A stretch of 64,000 bases of DNA from Maribacter orientalis (GCF_900109345.1 NZ_FNZN01000004.1:248001-312000); one strand, 5' to 3'. Counted from the stretch's first letter, positions 8,764 through 19,600 are shown. Notes: generated by a model from the letters alone, not told the origin. Numbers and translations are program-made.

Positions 8764-9668
8764 ATGGCAATTTTTGAATACAACTCGATAAAGACAAAAA
8801 AGACCGTGGCAATTGTATTGTTTCTTTTGTATATAGGGAGCATCTCTCTATTGGCCCAAAATACACCTCAAACCTATGTTGCTCAAAAGACTAGCGAAAC
8901 TTTAATTATTGACGGAAAAATGGATGAATCTTCTTGGAATAAAGCTAAGTGGACGAATAATTTTATAGATATTGAAGGTTGCAAAAAGCCTATCTATACC
9001 ACTAAAGTAAAAATGATTTGGGATGAAAGCTACCTATACTTTTTTGCTGAATTGAAAGAACCACATGTCTGGGCTACATTAAAACAAAAGGATACTATTA
9101 TTTTTTACAATAATGATTTTGACGCAAACGGAAATAGCGATATCGTATTGGGTTTATATAATAAAGAGAAGCATTACCCATAGCGGGGCTTCTCATGCTC
9201 ATCTTAGCAAATACCAGATATAAAGAAAAAAATTGAAAAATATGATGCTTTCGCCTTCATGGAAATAGAAGATGTCTACGGAGAAGAAAAGCTAAACCAT
9301 TCGCTTCATTACCGCACAGATACATTTGCTCCTGTTTATATGGAAAATATAGGTGCTGGTACTTTTAAAGTAAAATATTTACCCAATATGGCACAACTAT
9401 CGAACCTTAACGAAATGCTTATAAGGGATTTTAACGACGATGGTGCGCTTGATGTTTTGGCAATTGGCAATCTATATGTTTCAGAAATAGAAACACCTAG
9501 AAACGACGCAGGAACAGGTGTTCTTCTCTTAGGTGATGGTAAGGGTTACTTTACAGCAAAACGAGGTTCTAAAATAGGATTTTATGCCGCCAAAGATGTC
9601 AAAAAGATTATGTAATGGTAGTGAATAATGATGATGAACTTCAGTTTTTCGAAATACAGAAGTACTAA
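8764..9668 (+). pseudogene. chimeric pseudogene: carbohydrate-binding family 9-like N-terminus joined to a VCBS/FG-GAP protein C-terminus
   Basis: The first about 115 residues look like a secreted protein with a signal peptide (to about residue 32) and a family-9-like carbohydrate-binding domain (SETLIIDGKMDESSWNKA, KMIWDESYLYFFAELKEPHVW, DTIIFYNNDF). From the shared NNDFD onward the reading frame instead resembles the end of a VCBS/FG-GAP repeat protein (DANGNSDIVLGLYNKEKHYP, later DFNDDGALDVLAIGNLY and FETPRNDAG-like text). The tail is broken by an in-frame TAG at 9181, a second TAG at 9214 (probably CAG originally) and a frameshift near 9607; a shifted frame continues as DDELQFFEIQKY to a stop at 9666-9668. 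The fusion point and family assignments are by eye. Confidence 0.75.
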
Positions 9669-9692
9669 TTTATTATATCCATAATTGATAAA

Positions 9693-11126
9693 TCACTCTT
9701 TAATTCCGGGCGCCCTATTTTCTAGACCTTCCATACCCATTAAAGAGTCCCCTAGCCTTGTACGCATATCATCTGCTAGTTTCTTGATTGTGGCAATTAC
9801 TTTAGCATTGCTTGCAGCCACATTATTTATTTCACTAGCATCTGATTCTAAATCATACAATTCAATTTGCTTTAAATCAACCATTTTATATTCACCTGGC
9901 AAGCCGTCCTTTCCAGGTGTTTGACCATTCATTGTTCTATACGTGTGTGGAAAATATAACTTCCATTTTCCATATCGCACTCCGAATAACTCATTAACTC
10001 GGTAATAAAAGAAATAAGCTTCTTGCGGACTTTCATTTGTTTTACCCGTCAATAAACTCCAAGCGCTTTTACCATCTATTACCTCATCAGGAAGTTCAGA
10101 GTTTGTTACCTCTGCGAGGGATGGAAAAATATCTATGGCCATTAAAGGAGCGTCTATTGTAACCCCTGCTTCAATTTCTTTCGGATACTTAATTATAAAA
10201 GGTTCACGTTGGCCACCTTCCCACCCGGTACCTTTCCCTTCTCTAAAAGGATATGCACTACCTGAATGATTACCATATGCCAGCCATGGTCCATTATCTG
10301 ATGTAAAAATTATAATTGTGTTCTCGGTTAAGCCATTTTTCTCTACGGACTTTATAATTTCACCAACCGACCAATCTAGCTCCATAATCACATCACCATA
10401 AAGACCTCTATTCGACTTGCCTTTAAACTTATCGGAAACGAAAAGAGGAACATGAGGTTGAGGATGCGGAACATATAAGAAAAATGGATTATCCTTATTC
10501 CGTTCAATAAAATCAACACTGTGCTGGGTAATCAATGTTGTTAAGTTTGTCTGATCTGTCAGGGTATCGATTACTTTCTCGTTCTCATATAATGGTAAAG
10601 CACCAAAATCAAATATTGGACCTTGCTGAGGATGCAATGGCCACATATCGTTAGAATACGGTATTCCGAAATATTCGTCAAAACCTTGCTTAGTAGGCAT
10701 AAACTCTTCCGCATCACCTAAATGCCACTTACCAAATATTGCTGTAGCATAACCTTTATTTTTTAGCATTTCTGCAAGGGTAGTCTCTTTAGGGTTAAGT
10801 CCTTTCTTACTATTTGGCATAAGAGCATTATGTATCCCTATACGATTAGGATAACTACCTGTTAGAATAGCAGCTCGTGAAGCAGAGCAAACCGCTTGAG
10901 CAGCGTAAAAATTTGTGAGTTTTGCTCCATCTTTAGCCATTTGGTCAAGATTGGGCGTCGAAATATCTTCCGCCCCAAATACACCCACATCATTGTAACC
11001 CTGATCATCGGTAAGAATTAATATGATATTCGGTGATGAATAAAGTTGCTTTATAGATTCTTGACCTTTACTATTTTGATAAAAAAATAGCGTTAAAAAT
11101 AGGATATAAATAACTTTTGAATTCAT
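9693..11126 (-). CDS. secreted sulfatase (FGly-dependent, arylsulfatase type)
   Basis: This 477-residue type I sulfatase would remove sulfate esters after a cysteine is converted to formylglycine. A signal peptide covers about 1-21. The metal site aspartates lie in LILTDDQGY (D40, D41), the modified cysteine C80 sits in CSASRAAILTG (a CxSxR motif), and GKWHLG (K133, H135) plus FTSDNGPW near 280 complete the active site. The order and length fit the family. It lies back to back with the PVC-type cytochrome gene. Marine flavobacteria use such enzymes on sulfated algal polysaccharides; the exact substrate cannot be read here. Confidence 0.92.
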   Translation of the reverse strand: MNSKVIYILFLTLFFYQNSKGQESIKQLYSSPNIILILTDDQGYNDVGVFGAEDISTPNLDQMAKDGAKLTNFYAAQAVCSASRAAILTGSYPNRIGIHNALMPNSKKGLNPKETTLAEMLKNKGYATAIFGKWHLGDAEEFMPTKQGFDEYFGIPYSNDMWPLHPQQGPIFDFGALPLYENEKVIDTLTDQTNLTTLITQHSVDFIERNKDNPFFLYVPHPQPHVPLFVSDKFKGKSNRGLYGDVIMELDWSVGEIIKSVEKNGLTENTIIIFTSDNGPWLAYGNHSGSAYPFREGKGTGWEGGQREPFIIKYPKEIEAGVTIDAPLMAIDIFPSLAEVTNSELPDEVIDGKSAWSLLTGKTNESPQEAYFFYYRVNELFGVRYGKWKLYFPHTYRTMNGQTPGKDGLPGEYKMVDLKQIELYDLESDASEINNVAASNAKVIATIKKLADDMRTRLGDSLMGMEGLENRAPGIKE

Positions 11127-11249
11127 AAAATGTGATTCTATGGAACAAATATGCAGATTCTACTTTATATACTAATAAATCAATGTAAAATTTCATAATT
11201 TCAAGATTAGAAATTCATCTCATTCTTAATTACTTCATTAATATCTTCT

Positions 11250-14015
11250 ATGAAATATACCTTGTTTTTAAGTCTTATTATCGGTTCTCATTTGCTTTTT
11301 AGTTGTAAACGGGAAAATACTACTCCCAAACCAGTAGATGTTGTTATTAACTCGATGTCAGATTCACTTCCTGTTTTAACGCTTCCAGAAGATGTAGACC
11401 CAGAAAATGAAGATTGGGCAGGAATTGACCTTGAACCAAAATCTCCAGTACTTCCACTTTACCCAGAACAAGAAGCAACAAAGTTTTTATTGCCTGAAGG
11501 GTATCACATAGAACCTATTCTAACAGAACCCCAAATTGAACAACCAGGCGCCATTTCTTTTGATGGAAACGGCAGAATGTATGTATTAGAATTAAGAACG
11601 TATATGTTATCAGCAGATTCTGATGGTACTTTAGACCCAAAAAGCAGAATCTCTAGATGGGAGGATAAAGACAATGATGGCATCTATGAAACAGGAACCG
11701 TATTTGTTGATAGTTTAATTTTTCCGCGGTTTGTATTGCCATACGGTAAGGATTGTATTTTAACTATGGAATCAGATACCGACAATGTGTATAAATATAC
11801 AGATACCACTGGCGATGGTATAGCCGATAAAAAGGAATTTTTTACCAATAAATACGGTAGGTCTGGCAATGTTGAACATCAACAAGCATTCATGTATTAT
11901 GGAATGGATAATTGGCTTTACAGCACGGTAAATGCATTTAGAGTTAAAGAAACACCAAATGGAGTGATAAGGGAAAAAACGGGCTATAATAGAGCACAAT
12001 GGGGCGTAACACATGATGATGATGGAAAATTATGGTTTCAAGGAGGTGCTAGCGGTGTACCATCTCATTTTCAATTTCCCATTCATTATGGAAATTACAC
12101 TATTGAAAACGAGTTGGCAGAAGGGTTTAAAGTACCCTATGGCGCTGCTGTTAAAATTGCCGACATGCAAGGAGGTATGGATCAAATAAGAGCGGAAGAT
12201 GGATCATTGAACAGTGTCACCGGTTCAGCAGGTAACGATGTTTACCGTGGTGATCGTTTACCATCGGAATTATATGGTCAGTATTTTTATGGCGAACCTG
12301 TTGCGAGAATCGTAAGACAAATTAATCCGGTCGTATTTGAAGGTTTAACCACCTTACACAATGCCTATCAAGATGAACAATCTGAATTTCTTCGTTCTAC
12401 TGATCCTTTATTCAGACCGGTAGACATGACCACCGCACCCGATGGCACCCTATATATTACCGATATGTATCATGGTATTATTCAAGAAGGACAATGGGCA
12501 CAAAAAGGCACTTATCTTAGAACAAAAATAGAACAATACCAATTGGACAAAGTGATTGGACTAGGCAGAATATGGCGAATTACCCATGATAGTAAGGAAC
12601 GTGATAAGACCCAACCAAAAATGTTCGATAAAACACCTTTGGAATTGATTACATATTTGGAACACCCGAATGGTTGGTGGCGAGACAAGGCACAACAATT
12701 AATTGTTCTTTCACGTGATCAGAGTACAGCACCAGCGCTACGAAAGGTAGCGTTATCCAGTAAAAACCAATTAGCAAGAACTCATGCAATTTGGTGTCTA
12801 GAGGGGCTTGGAGCACTACACCCAGACCTATTGGAAACACTTTTTCAAGACCCTAATCCTAAAATAAGAATACAAGCAATCCGCGGCAGCGAAACGTTGT
12901 ATAAAACTGGGAATAAAAGTCTAGCAATTTCCTATTTAAAATTATTGGAAGATGACAATATAGATGTAGCCCTACAAGCCATGTTAACCGTTAAATTACT
13001 AGAGATACCAGATTATCAAAAAGCACTTTCCAAGATTGTAAAAACCAATCAGGCAAAAGGAATACAAACAGTAGGTTCTCAAATATTAACGCCAACAAAA
13101 CAAGAAAATCGTTGGAATCGAAATGAAGTTCTCTTAAGTGAGGTACAACAAAAGAGTTTAGAAAAAGGCAAAATTATATTCAATGAACTATGTGTGCAAT
13201 GCCACGGCAACGATGGCACAGGAACTCCTTTAGGAAATGGAACCGTAATGGCCCCACCTTTATCTGGATCCATACGCGTTCAAGAACATCCAGAATATAT
13301 TATTAAAACTATTCTACACGGTCTAGAAGGCCCTATAGATGGTAAAACGTATGCGGCTGGTATTATGGTGGGCAATAAAGAACAATCTGATGAATGGGTT
13401 GCAGCAATCGCATCTTATATTAGAAATAACCTATCAAACGAAGCTTCAACGGTAACGAGCGAATATGTAGCCGAAGTAAGGGATAAAACTGTTAACCAAA
13501 AAGGAACGTATAGATATCCTGAATTGATACACTCCGTACCTACTTCTTTACCACTACAACCTGATTGGAAGATTACGGCAAGTCACACAGCTCCGAATCG
13601 AATTGGAGGAACCGCTTCGCCAAAAAGTGCATTTAATTTTGAAGGATGGACTACCGGAGAAAATCAAAAGGAAGGAATGTGGTTTCAAATTGAATTTCCA
13701 ATTGCTTTATCGCTTACAGGTATACAATTCAATTCCCCTCCAATTTCAAGAGGTTGGAGAGAAGGATCACCACCACCATTACAAACGTTTGCAAATTCTT
13801 ATGAAATATCAACTTCAAAGGATGGAGAAAATTGGGAAGTATTGGATAATGGTGAAGGATCAGATCAAGATTTTAAATTAGATTTCAATCCGGTTTTAAC
13901 AAAATTCCTGAAATTTAAATTGACTTCTACAGTAAAAGATGAGAATGAAATACCATGGCGCATAAGACAGTTAAAATTATATGTTCTTAACACCAAAAAC
14001 GAACTATCTAAATAA
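11250..14015 (+). CDS. PVC-type multidomain cytochrome c lipoprotein (propeller-HEAT-cytochrome-discoidin)
   Basis: This 921-residue lipoprotein has lipobox LLFSC with C19. Residues about 80-440 form a soluble-dehydrogenase-like beta-propeller of the kind called PVC-type or membrane-bound dehydrogenase (DGNGRMYVLELRTYM, GKLWFQGGASG, GTLYITDMYHG). Residues about 475-600 are HEAT-like helices. A cytochrome c domain follows, with CVQCH at 648-652 and a candidate distal methionine in VMAPPLSGS. The last about 140 residues resemble an F5/8-type (discoidin) binding domain (WFQIEFPIALSLTGIQF). Such proteins are thought to oxidise sugars or alcohols at the cell surface. The sugar isomerase gene follows after 37 bases, so the two are probably one operon. 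Confidence 0.85.
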   Translation: MKYTLFLSLIIGSHLLFSCKRENTTPKPVDVVINSMSDSLPVLTLPEDVDPENEDWAGIDLEPKSPVLPLYPEQEATKFLLPEGYHIEPILTEPQIEQPGAISFDGNGRMYVLELRTYMLSADSDGTLDPKSRISRWEDKDNDGIYETGTVFVDSLIFPRFVLPYGKDCILTMESDTDNVYKYTDTTGDGIADKKEFFTNKYGRSGNVEHQQAFMYYGMDNWLYSTVNAFRVKETPNGVIREKTGYNRAQWGVTHDDDGKLWFQGGASGVPSHFQFPIHYGNYTIENELAEGFKVPYGAAVKIADMQGGMDQIRAEDGSLNSVTGSAGNDVYRGDRLPSELYGQYFYGEPVARIVRQINPVVFEGLTTLHNAYQDEQSEFLRSTDPLFRPVDMTTAPDGTLYITDMYHGIIQEGQWAQKGTYLRTKIEQYQLDKVIGLGRIWRITHDSKERDKTQPKMFDKTPLELITYLEHPNGWWRDKAQQLIVLSRDQSTAPALRKVALSSKNQLARTHAIWCLEGLGALHPDLLETLFQDPNPKIRIQAIRGSETLYKTGNKSLAISYLKLLEDDNIDVALQAMLTVKLLEIPDYQKALSKIVKTNQAKGIQTVGSQILTPTKQENRWNRNEVLLSEVQQKSLEKGKIIFNELCVQCHGNDGTGTPLGNGTVMAPPLSGSIRVQEHPEYIIKTILHGLEGPIDGKTYAAGIMVGNKEQSDEWVAAIASYIRNNLSNEASTVTSEYVAEVRDKTVNQKGTYRYPELIHSVPTSLPLQPDWKITASHTAPNRIGGTASPKSAFNFEGWTTGENQKEGMWFQIEFPIALSLTGIQFNSPPISRGWREGSPPPLQTFANSYEISTSKDGENWEVLDNGEGSDQDFKLDFNPVLTKFLKFKLTSTVKDENEIPWRIRQLKLYVLNTKNELSK

Positions 14016-14052
14016 ACTAATTACATTTTTTACAGCACCAAAACCTATCATC

Positions 14053-15099
14053 ATGAAAACAAAAAAATCAATTCAACAACGAAGGTCTTTTCTTAAAAAA
14101 ACAACAGCGCTCATTGCCGGCACAACACTATTAGGCCCTTCAGTTTTTGGAGCACGTAGTTTTCTGAGTTTTACACCACAACTTAATTCGAAGATTAACG
14201 GTGTTCAAATGGGTCTTATCACCTACTCTTTTAGAAGTATGCCAGACCAAAGCGCTGAAGCAACTTTACACAATATTTTAGACACAGGAATAAATGCAGT
14301 AGAACTTATGGGAGACCCTGCAGAACAATATGCAGGAAAACCAGAGAGTCCGGTAGACAGAAGAACTTTTTATGGTCTAATGAGACGTAAAAGAAATAAT
14401 GAACTGAATGATGAAGAGGAAAAGGAATTTATGGTAATGCAATCGAAATTAGAGTCATATAATAAAACCGTTGCGGCTTGGCGTGCAACAGTCTCGATGG
14501 ACAAGTTTATAGCGCTTCGTAAAATGTATAATGATGCTGGTGTTAGCATTTATGCTTTTAAACCGAATGCTTTTGGAAAAGACAATACTGACGAAGAAAT
14601 CAATTGGGGCATGAAAGCAGCTAAAGCTTTAGGTGCTAGCCACGTAACTTTAGAACACCCTAGTGATGACGCACACACGTTGAAATTGGGTCAAATGGCT
14701 GAAAAACATGATGTTTTTGTAGCATACCATGGTCATGAACAGCAAACTCCAACCTTTTGGGATACCGCTTTGGAGCAATCTAGCCACAATGCTTTAAATC
14801 TAGATTTAGGCCATTTTGTAGCTGCAGGAAACGAAGCACCTTTAGAAATTGTAAGGGAAAAACATAGCCATATCAAGAGCATGCATTTAAAAGATAGGCA
14901 AACTCCTGAGCATGATAAGGGAAATGTGTTATGGGGAACCGGTGACACTCCTATTGTTGAAGTACTGCAATTAATGCGCGACAATAAATATACTTTTCCT
15001 GTAACTATTGAATTAGAATATGATATTCCAGAAGGGTCCGATGCGGTGCAAGAGGTTAAGAAATGTCTAGCCTATGCTAAAAATGCTTTGGAAAGTTAA
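14053..15099 (+). CDS. sugar phosphate isomerase/epimerase-like TIM-barrel protein, Tat-exported
   Basis: The 348-residue product starts with a twin-arginine leader (QQRRSFLKKTTALIAGTTLLG) and continues as a xylose-isomerase-like TIM barrel (AP endonuclease 2 fold). Barrel metal-site blocks are visible: HVTLEHPSDD, VAYHGHEQ, NLDLGHFVAAG, SMHLKDRQ and TIELEYD. An in-frame ATG at 13981 overlaps the preceding gene and would bury the Tat motif, so 14053 is preferred. Such exported isomerase-like proteins often sit with Gfo/Idh enzymes and PVC-type cytochromes in Bacteroidota. A role in modifying an oxidised sugar outside the cytoplasm is an inference. Its stop overlaps that of rimM on the other strand by four bases. 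Confidence 0.85.
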   Translation: MKTKKSIQQRRSFLKKTTALIAGTTLLGPSVFGARSFLSFTPQLNSKINGVQMGLITYSFRSMPDQSAEATLHNILDTGINAVELMGDPAEQYAGKPESPVDRRTFYGLMRRKRNNELNDEEEKEFMVMQSKLESYNKTVAAWRATVSMDKFIALRKMYNDAGVSIYAFKPNAFGKDNTDEEINWGMKAAKALGASHVTLEHPSDDAHTLKLGQMAEKHDVFVAYHGHEQQTPTFWDTALEQSSHNALNLDLGHFVAAGNEAPLEIVREKHSHIKSMHLKDRQTPEHDKGNVLWGTGDTPIVEVLQLMRDNKYTFPVTIELEYDIPEGSDAVQEVKKCLAYAKNALES

Positions 15100-15623
15100 T
15101 TAAGATACAAATCCACCAAACCTTCAGGTGTTTTGACGAAAACCGTATTATTTTCACGATCTATCTTAGTAACAATATCATCGTTTATAGGAATCAATAA
15201 TTGTTTGTCCTCTTTTTGTATTTCGAACAAAGCTTGTGCAGTAGTATCGTTTACACTTTCTATGACACCAATATCACCATGTACAGAATCTATAACCGTG
15301 AAACCTATTACCTCATGATAATAAAATTTATTCCCTGTTAGCTTTGGTAATTTTGTTAATGGTAGATAGAGACCAGCTTTCATAATGCGATCTGCATCAG
15401 ATTCTGATTTTACTTCTTCAAAATCTATACGGAGTAGATTAGATTTATGAAGGCGACATCTTTTAATAAAAAATGGAACCAGATTGTTTCCTAAAGAAAC
15501 GAATACTGATTCCATGTTTTCGTATATCTCGGGGTCATCGGTATCTAGTTTTACTAGCACCTCACCTTTGAAACTATATTTTGAAACGATATTACCTAGG
15601 TAGAAACAATCTTCCTTTTGCAT
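15096..15623 (-). CDS. rimM: ribosome maturation factor RimM
   Basis: This 175-residue protein binds S19 and helps mature the 30S head. It opens with CFYLGNIVSKYSFKGEVLVKLDTDDP, the RimM N-terminal barrel, and its PRC-barrel half includes YYHEVIGFTVID and LLIPINDDIVTKID. It lies 13 bases after rpsP in the usual ribosomal order and must be cotranscribed from the promoter in front of rpsP. Its stop overlaps that of the convergent sugar isomerase gene, so no terminator fits between them. Confidence 0.95.
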   Translation of the reverse strand: MQKEDCFYLGNIVSKYSFKGEVLVKLDTDDPEIYENMESVFVSLGNNLVPFFIKRCRLHKSNLLRIDFEEVKSESDADRIMKAGLYLPLTKLPKLTGNKFYYHEVIGFTVIDSVHGDIGVIESVNDTTAQALFEIQKEDKQLLIPINDDIVTKIDRENNTVFVKTPEGLVDLYLN

Positions 15624-15636
15624 CGTTTCTTATAAA

Positions 15637-16224
15637 TTATGCTTTATCTTCTTCAGCAGCAGGAGCTTCTGGAGTTGCATCTGCAGCTTCAACAACTTGT
15701 TCTGGCTCACCAGCAGCTTCAACAGCTTCTACCTCAGCTTCAGCGCTTTCGCCTTCTTGAACTTCAGGAAGTAATGCAGCAGCAGCTTCAGCAGCACGCT
15801 TCTCATTTACTTCTTTCTCCGCTTTAAATGCTGCAGCTCTAGCGTCAGCTTTAACTTTATCTAAACCACCTACTTTATCAGCGATAGCTTGTTCTTTTTC
15901 AGAAACCCAAGTATTGAATTTTTCTTCAGCTTGTTCTTCTGTTAAAGCACCTTTACGAACACCACCTAATAAATGATGCTTTAAAAGTACACCTCTATAA
16001 GAAAGAATAGCTTTTGCAGTATCTGTAGGTTGTGCACCGTTTTGCAACCATTTTACCGAACTATCAATATCAAGTTCAATTGTTGCAGGGTTTGTATTTG
16101 GATTGTAGATACCTAATTTCTCTAAAAATTTACCATCTCTTTTAGCTCTTGCATCTGCAGCAACTACCCAATAGAATGGTTTTCCTTTTTTACCGTGTCT
16201 TTGTAATCTAATTTTTACTGGCAT
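15637..16224 (-). CDS. rpsP: 30S ribosomal protein S16 with long acidic Ala/Glu tail
   Basis: The first about 80 residues are canonical S16 (PVKIRLQRHGKKGKPFYWVVAADARAKRDG split by the usual loop, then LGIYNPNTNPATIELD, WLQNGAQPTDTAKAIL). At 195 residues the protein is about twice the size of E. coli S16. The extra part (about 100-195) is a charged helix (TEEQAEEKFNTWVSEKEQ) ending in a low-complexity Ala/Glu/Val-rich tail. Bacteroidota S16 proteins are commonly extended, so this is family-typical but the tail's job is unknown. It heads the rpsP-rimM operon. Confidence 0.95.
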   Translation of the reverse strand: MPVKIRLQRHGKKGKPFYWVVAADARAKRDGKFLEKLGIYNPNTNPATIELDIDSSVKWLQNGAQPTDTAKAILSYRGVLLKHHLLGGVRKGALTEEQAEEKFNTWVSEKEQAIADKVGGLDKVKADARAAAFKAEKEVNEKRAAEAAAALLPEVQEGESAEAEVEAVEAAGEPEQVVEAADATPEAPAAEEDKA

Positions 16225-16239
16225 ATCACATTAATTTGT

Positions 16240-16254
16240 AGGGTGCCCGACCCT
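16240..16254 (-). promoter_or_regulatory. small hairpin in the rpsP leader
   Basis: A 5-bp inverted repeat AGGGT-CGGGC-ACCCT (either strand) lies 15 bases before the rpsP start and about 45 bases downstream of the -7 element, so it would form in the leader RNA. It is G+C-rich in an A+T-rich gap. A regulatory role is only a suggestion. Confidence 0.35.
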
Positions 16255-16296
16255 TGATTATTAATTCTTTTTATTTCGTTTACTCTTAAGCGGTTG

Positions 16297-16326
16297 CAAA
16301 TATACTTGATTTTAGTTAATACACAA
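16297..16326 (-). promoter_or_regulatory. rpsP-rimM promoter, TTG-N19-TATATTTG
   Basis: On the minus strand TTG (16324-16326) is followed after 19 bases by TATATTTG (16297-16304), an excellent match to the Bacteroidota housekeeping promoter. Transcription would begin about 65 bases before the rpsP start. The same spacing and -7 box precede tRNA-Asp in this window. Confidence 0.75.
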
Positions 16327-16614
16327 TTAAGATTTACAGTTATTTAAATAGCAATGAACTTCACTATTTATAACAGGTAAATAAATGAGTGAAATCGAAC
16401 ATAAACGAGTACTTCTAGTAATTTGCTTAATCCCATTAATAAGCTATATAAACTCTGGTATACATTTAAAATATATAACCAATAGTCATAGAATCGATTT
16501 CTTCGGTTAATAACTCTTAGCAACTCCCCTTTCTCAACACCTTACTTTTTAGTAATTTTATGGGCACTTTTTAGTTCGCTGAACTGGCCGCATTGAACAC
16601 TCATAAAATTCGCT

Positions 16615-19600
16615 ATGTACCTCATCTTTGATACCGAAACCACCGGTCTTCCTAAAAATTGGAATGCTCTCTATACTGACACGGACAATTGGCCACGTTG
16701 CATACAGATTGCTTGGCAATTGCATGATGACATGGGTAAGTTGATAGAGCATCAAGATTATTTGGTGAAGCCAGATGGTTTTACAATTCCGTTCGATGCG
16801 GAGCAAATTCACGGTATCTCGACCGAGTTGGCAGAACAAAAAGGTATTCAGTTAGCAGAAGTTTTAGAGAAGTTCAATATCGCAATGTCCAAAACTAAAT
16901 TTATTGTTGGACAGAATGTAAAGTTCGACCTCAACATTATGGGTGCAGAATTTCATCGGTTGAGTGTTGAAAACCCACTGCAAGAACTTCCTGTTTTAGA
17001 TACCTGTACAGAACACACGGCTAAATTGTGTCAAATACCTGGTGGTCGTGGCGGTAAATTCAAATTGCCGACCCTCACAGAATTACATCAGTATTTATTC
17101 GGAGAACCTTTTGGGGAAGCACACAATGCAACGGCAGATGTTGAGGCTACAACCCGATGTTTTTTGGAATTGGTCAGAAAACAACAATACTCTACCGAGC
17201 AATTAGATGTTCAACCTGATTATTTCAAAAATTTCTCGGAAGCTAATCCGAAAGAAATTGAACTCATCGGCCTTAAGCACATCAACCTTAAAAAAGCTTC
17301 TAAGAAAATTGCAGATGCCCTTTGGGCGAAAGATACTGGTGGTGTTTCTAAAGAAGAGTTAAAAGAAAATATAAAGACCTTAGAAGATGCGACCTTTGCC
17401 CATCTTCATAACCACTCACAGTTTTCGGTATTACAATCTACCATTGCCGTAAAAGATTTAGTAAAAGCCGCTGGTGATGCAGAAATGCCAGCTGTGGCTA
17501 TTACGGATCACGCCAATATGATGGGCGCATTCCATTTCGTAAAGGAAATAGGTGCCTACAACAAATCTGTTCAAACCAAAAATGCAGAGGCAGTTGAAAA
17601 AGGTGAGGAACCTACGGCAAAAGAAGTAAAACCAATTATAGGTTGCGAATTCTTTGTCTGTGAAGACCACAAGAATAAAAGCGTTAAAGATTACGGATAC
17701 CAAATAGTACTACTCGCCAAGAATAAAAAGGGATATCACAATTTGGCTAAAATGTCTTCTATCGCCTATACGGATGGATTTTACTACGTACCGCGTATCG
17801 ATAAAAAAGTGATTCAACAATACAAAGAAGATATCATTGTATTGACCGGTAACTTATATGGTGAAGTACCAGGTAAAGTATTGAATGTCGGTGAACATCA
17901 AGCTGAAGAAGCCCTTTTATGGTGGAAACAGGAATTTGGTGACGACCTGTATATGGAATTGATGCGCCATGGCCAGGAAGATGAAGAAAGAGTCAATAAA
18001 GTATTACTTGAATTTGCCAAAAAACACGAGGTAAAACTGGTTGCTACCAACAACACCTATTATTGCGCCAAAGAAGATGCCAATGCACATGATGTTCTAC
18101 TTTGCGTAAAAGACGGTGAAAAACAAGCTACGCCAATTGGTCGTGGAAGAGGATACAGATACGGCTTACCGAATCAAGAGTACTATTTCAAGTCTCAAAA
18201 TGAGATGAAAGATCTCTTTAAGGATCTACCCGATGCTATTTTAAACATATCAGAAATTCTTAATAAAATCGAACCCTATGAATTGGCTCGTGATGTACTG
18301 TTACCCGTTTTTGATATACCAGAAGAATATAAAGACCCTGAAGATGCTGTAGACGGAGGAAACCGTGGTGAAAATGCCTATTTAAGGCATATCACTTATG
18401 AAGGCGCCAAGAAACGATATCCAGAAATTACATCAGAAATAAGGGAACGTATCGATTTTGAATTGGATACGATTCGAAACTCAGGATACCCCGGATATTT
18501 TTTGATTACGGAAGATTTTATCCGCGAAGCACGAAATATGGATGTCTCCGTTGGTCCAGGTCGTGGCTCGGCAGCTGGTTCTGTAGTAGCCTATTGCTTG
18601 AAAATTACCAATATTGACCCCCTTAAATATGATTTGCTTTTTGAGCGTTTCTTGAATCCGGATCGTGTGTCCATGCCCGATATTGATATTGACTTTGATG
18701 ACGAAGGCCGTAGTAGGGTAATGGACTATGTAATCAAAAAATATGGCGCTAACCAAGTAGCGCAGATTATCACGTATGGTACCATGGCCGCCAAATCTTC
18801 AATTAGAGATACGGCTCGTGTACTTGATTTACCCTTGAGTGATTCCGATAGAATAGCCAAGCTAATCCCTACCATGTCCAAATTGAGCAAAATTTTTGGA
18901 CAAAGTGAGGCCGACTTAAAGAAGAAATTTAGGGCAGATGATTTAGAAAAAATACATCAGCTTTTAAACATACATGACGGTGATGACCTAGAAGGCCAGA
19001 CCCTTAAAATGGCCAGAATATTAGAAGGTTCTGTACGTAACACTGGTATTCATGCCTGTGGGGTGATTATTACACCTAGTGACATTACCGATTTCGTACC
19101 CGTTGCTACGGCTAAAGATTCCGATTTATATGTAACCCAATTCGATAACTCCGTTGTTGAAAGTGCTGGCTTGCTGAAAATGGACTTTTTGGGATTAAAA
19201 ACCTTGACCTTAATCAAGGATACCGTAAAAATTGTAAAGGCAAAACATGGTATTGATTTGGTGCCCGATGATTTTCCGTTGGATGATGAAAAGACCTATG
19301 CACTTTTCCAACGAGGAGAAACGGTAGGGGTTTTTCAATATGAATCTCCCGGGATGCAAAAACACATGAAGGATTTGAAGCCTTCCGTTTTTGATGACCT
19401 TATTGCAATGAATGCCTTGTATCGCCCTGGTCCGATGGAATATATTCCAAGTTTCATTGCCCGTAAAAACGGTAATGAAGAAATCGCCTATGACCTTCCA
19501 GACATGGAAGAATACCTAAAAGAAACTTACGGGATAACCGTATACCAAGAGCAAGTGATGCTTTTGTCGCAAAAATTGGCAGGCTTCTCTAAAGGTGATG

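Noticed and set aside
13981..14052. Upstream ATG for the sugar isomerase
   Set aside because: It overlaps the cytochrome gene and would hide the twin-arginine leader.
15639..15827. Gln/Leu-rich plus-strand frame
   Set aside because: It is the antisense of the Ala/Glu-rich tail of S16.
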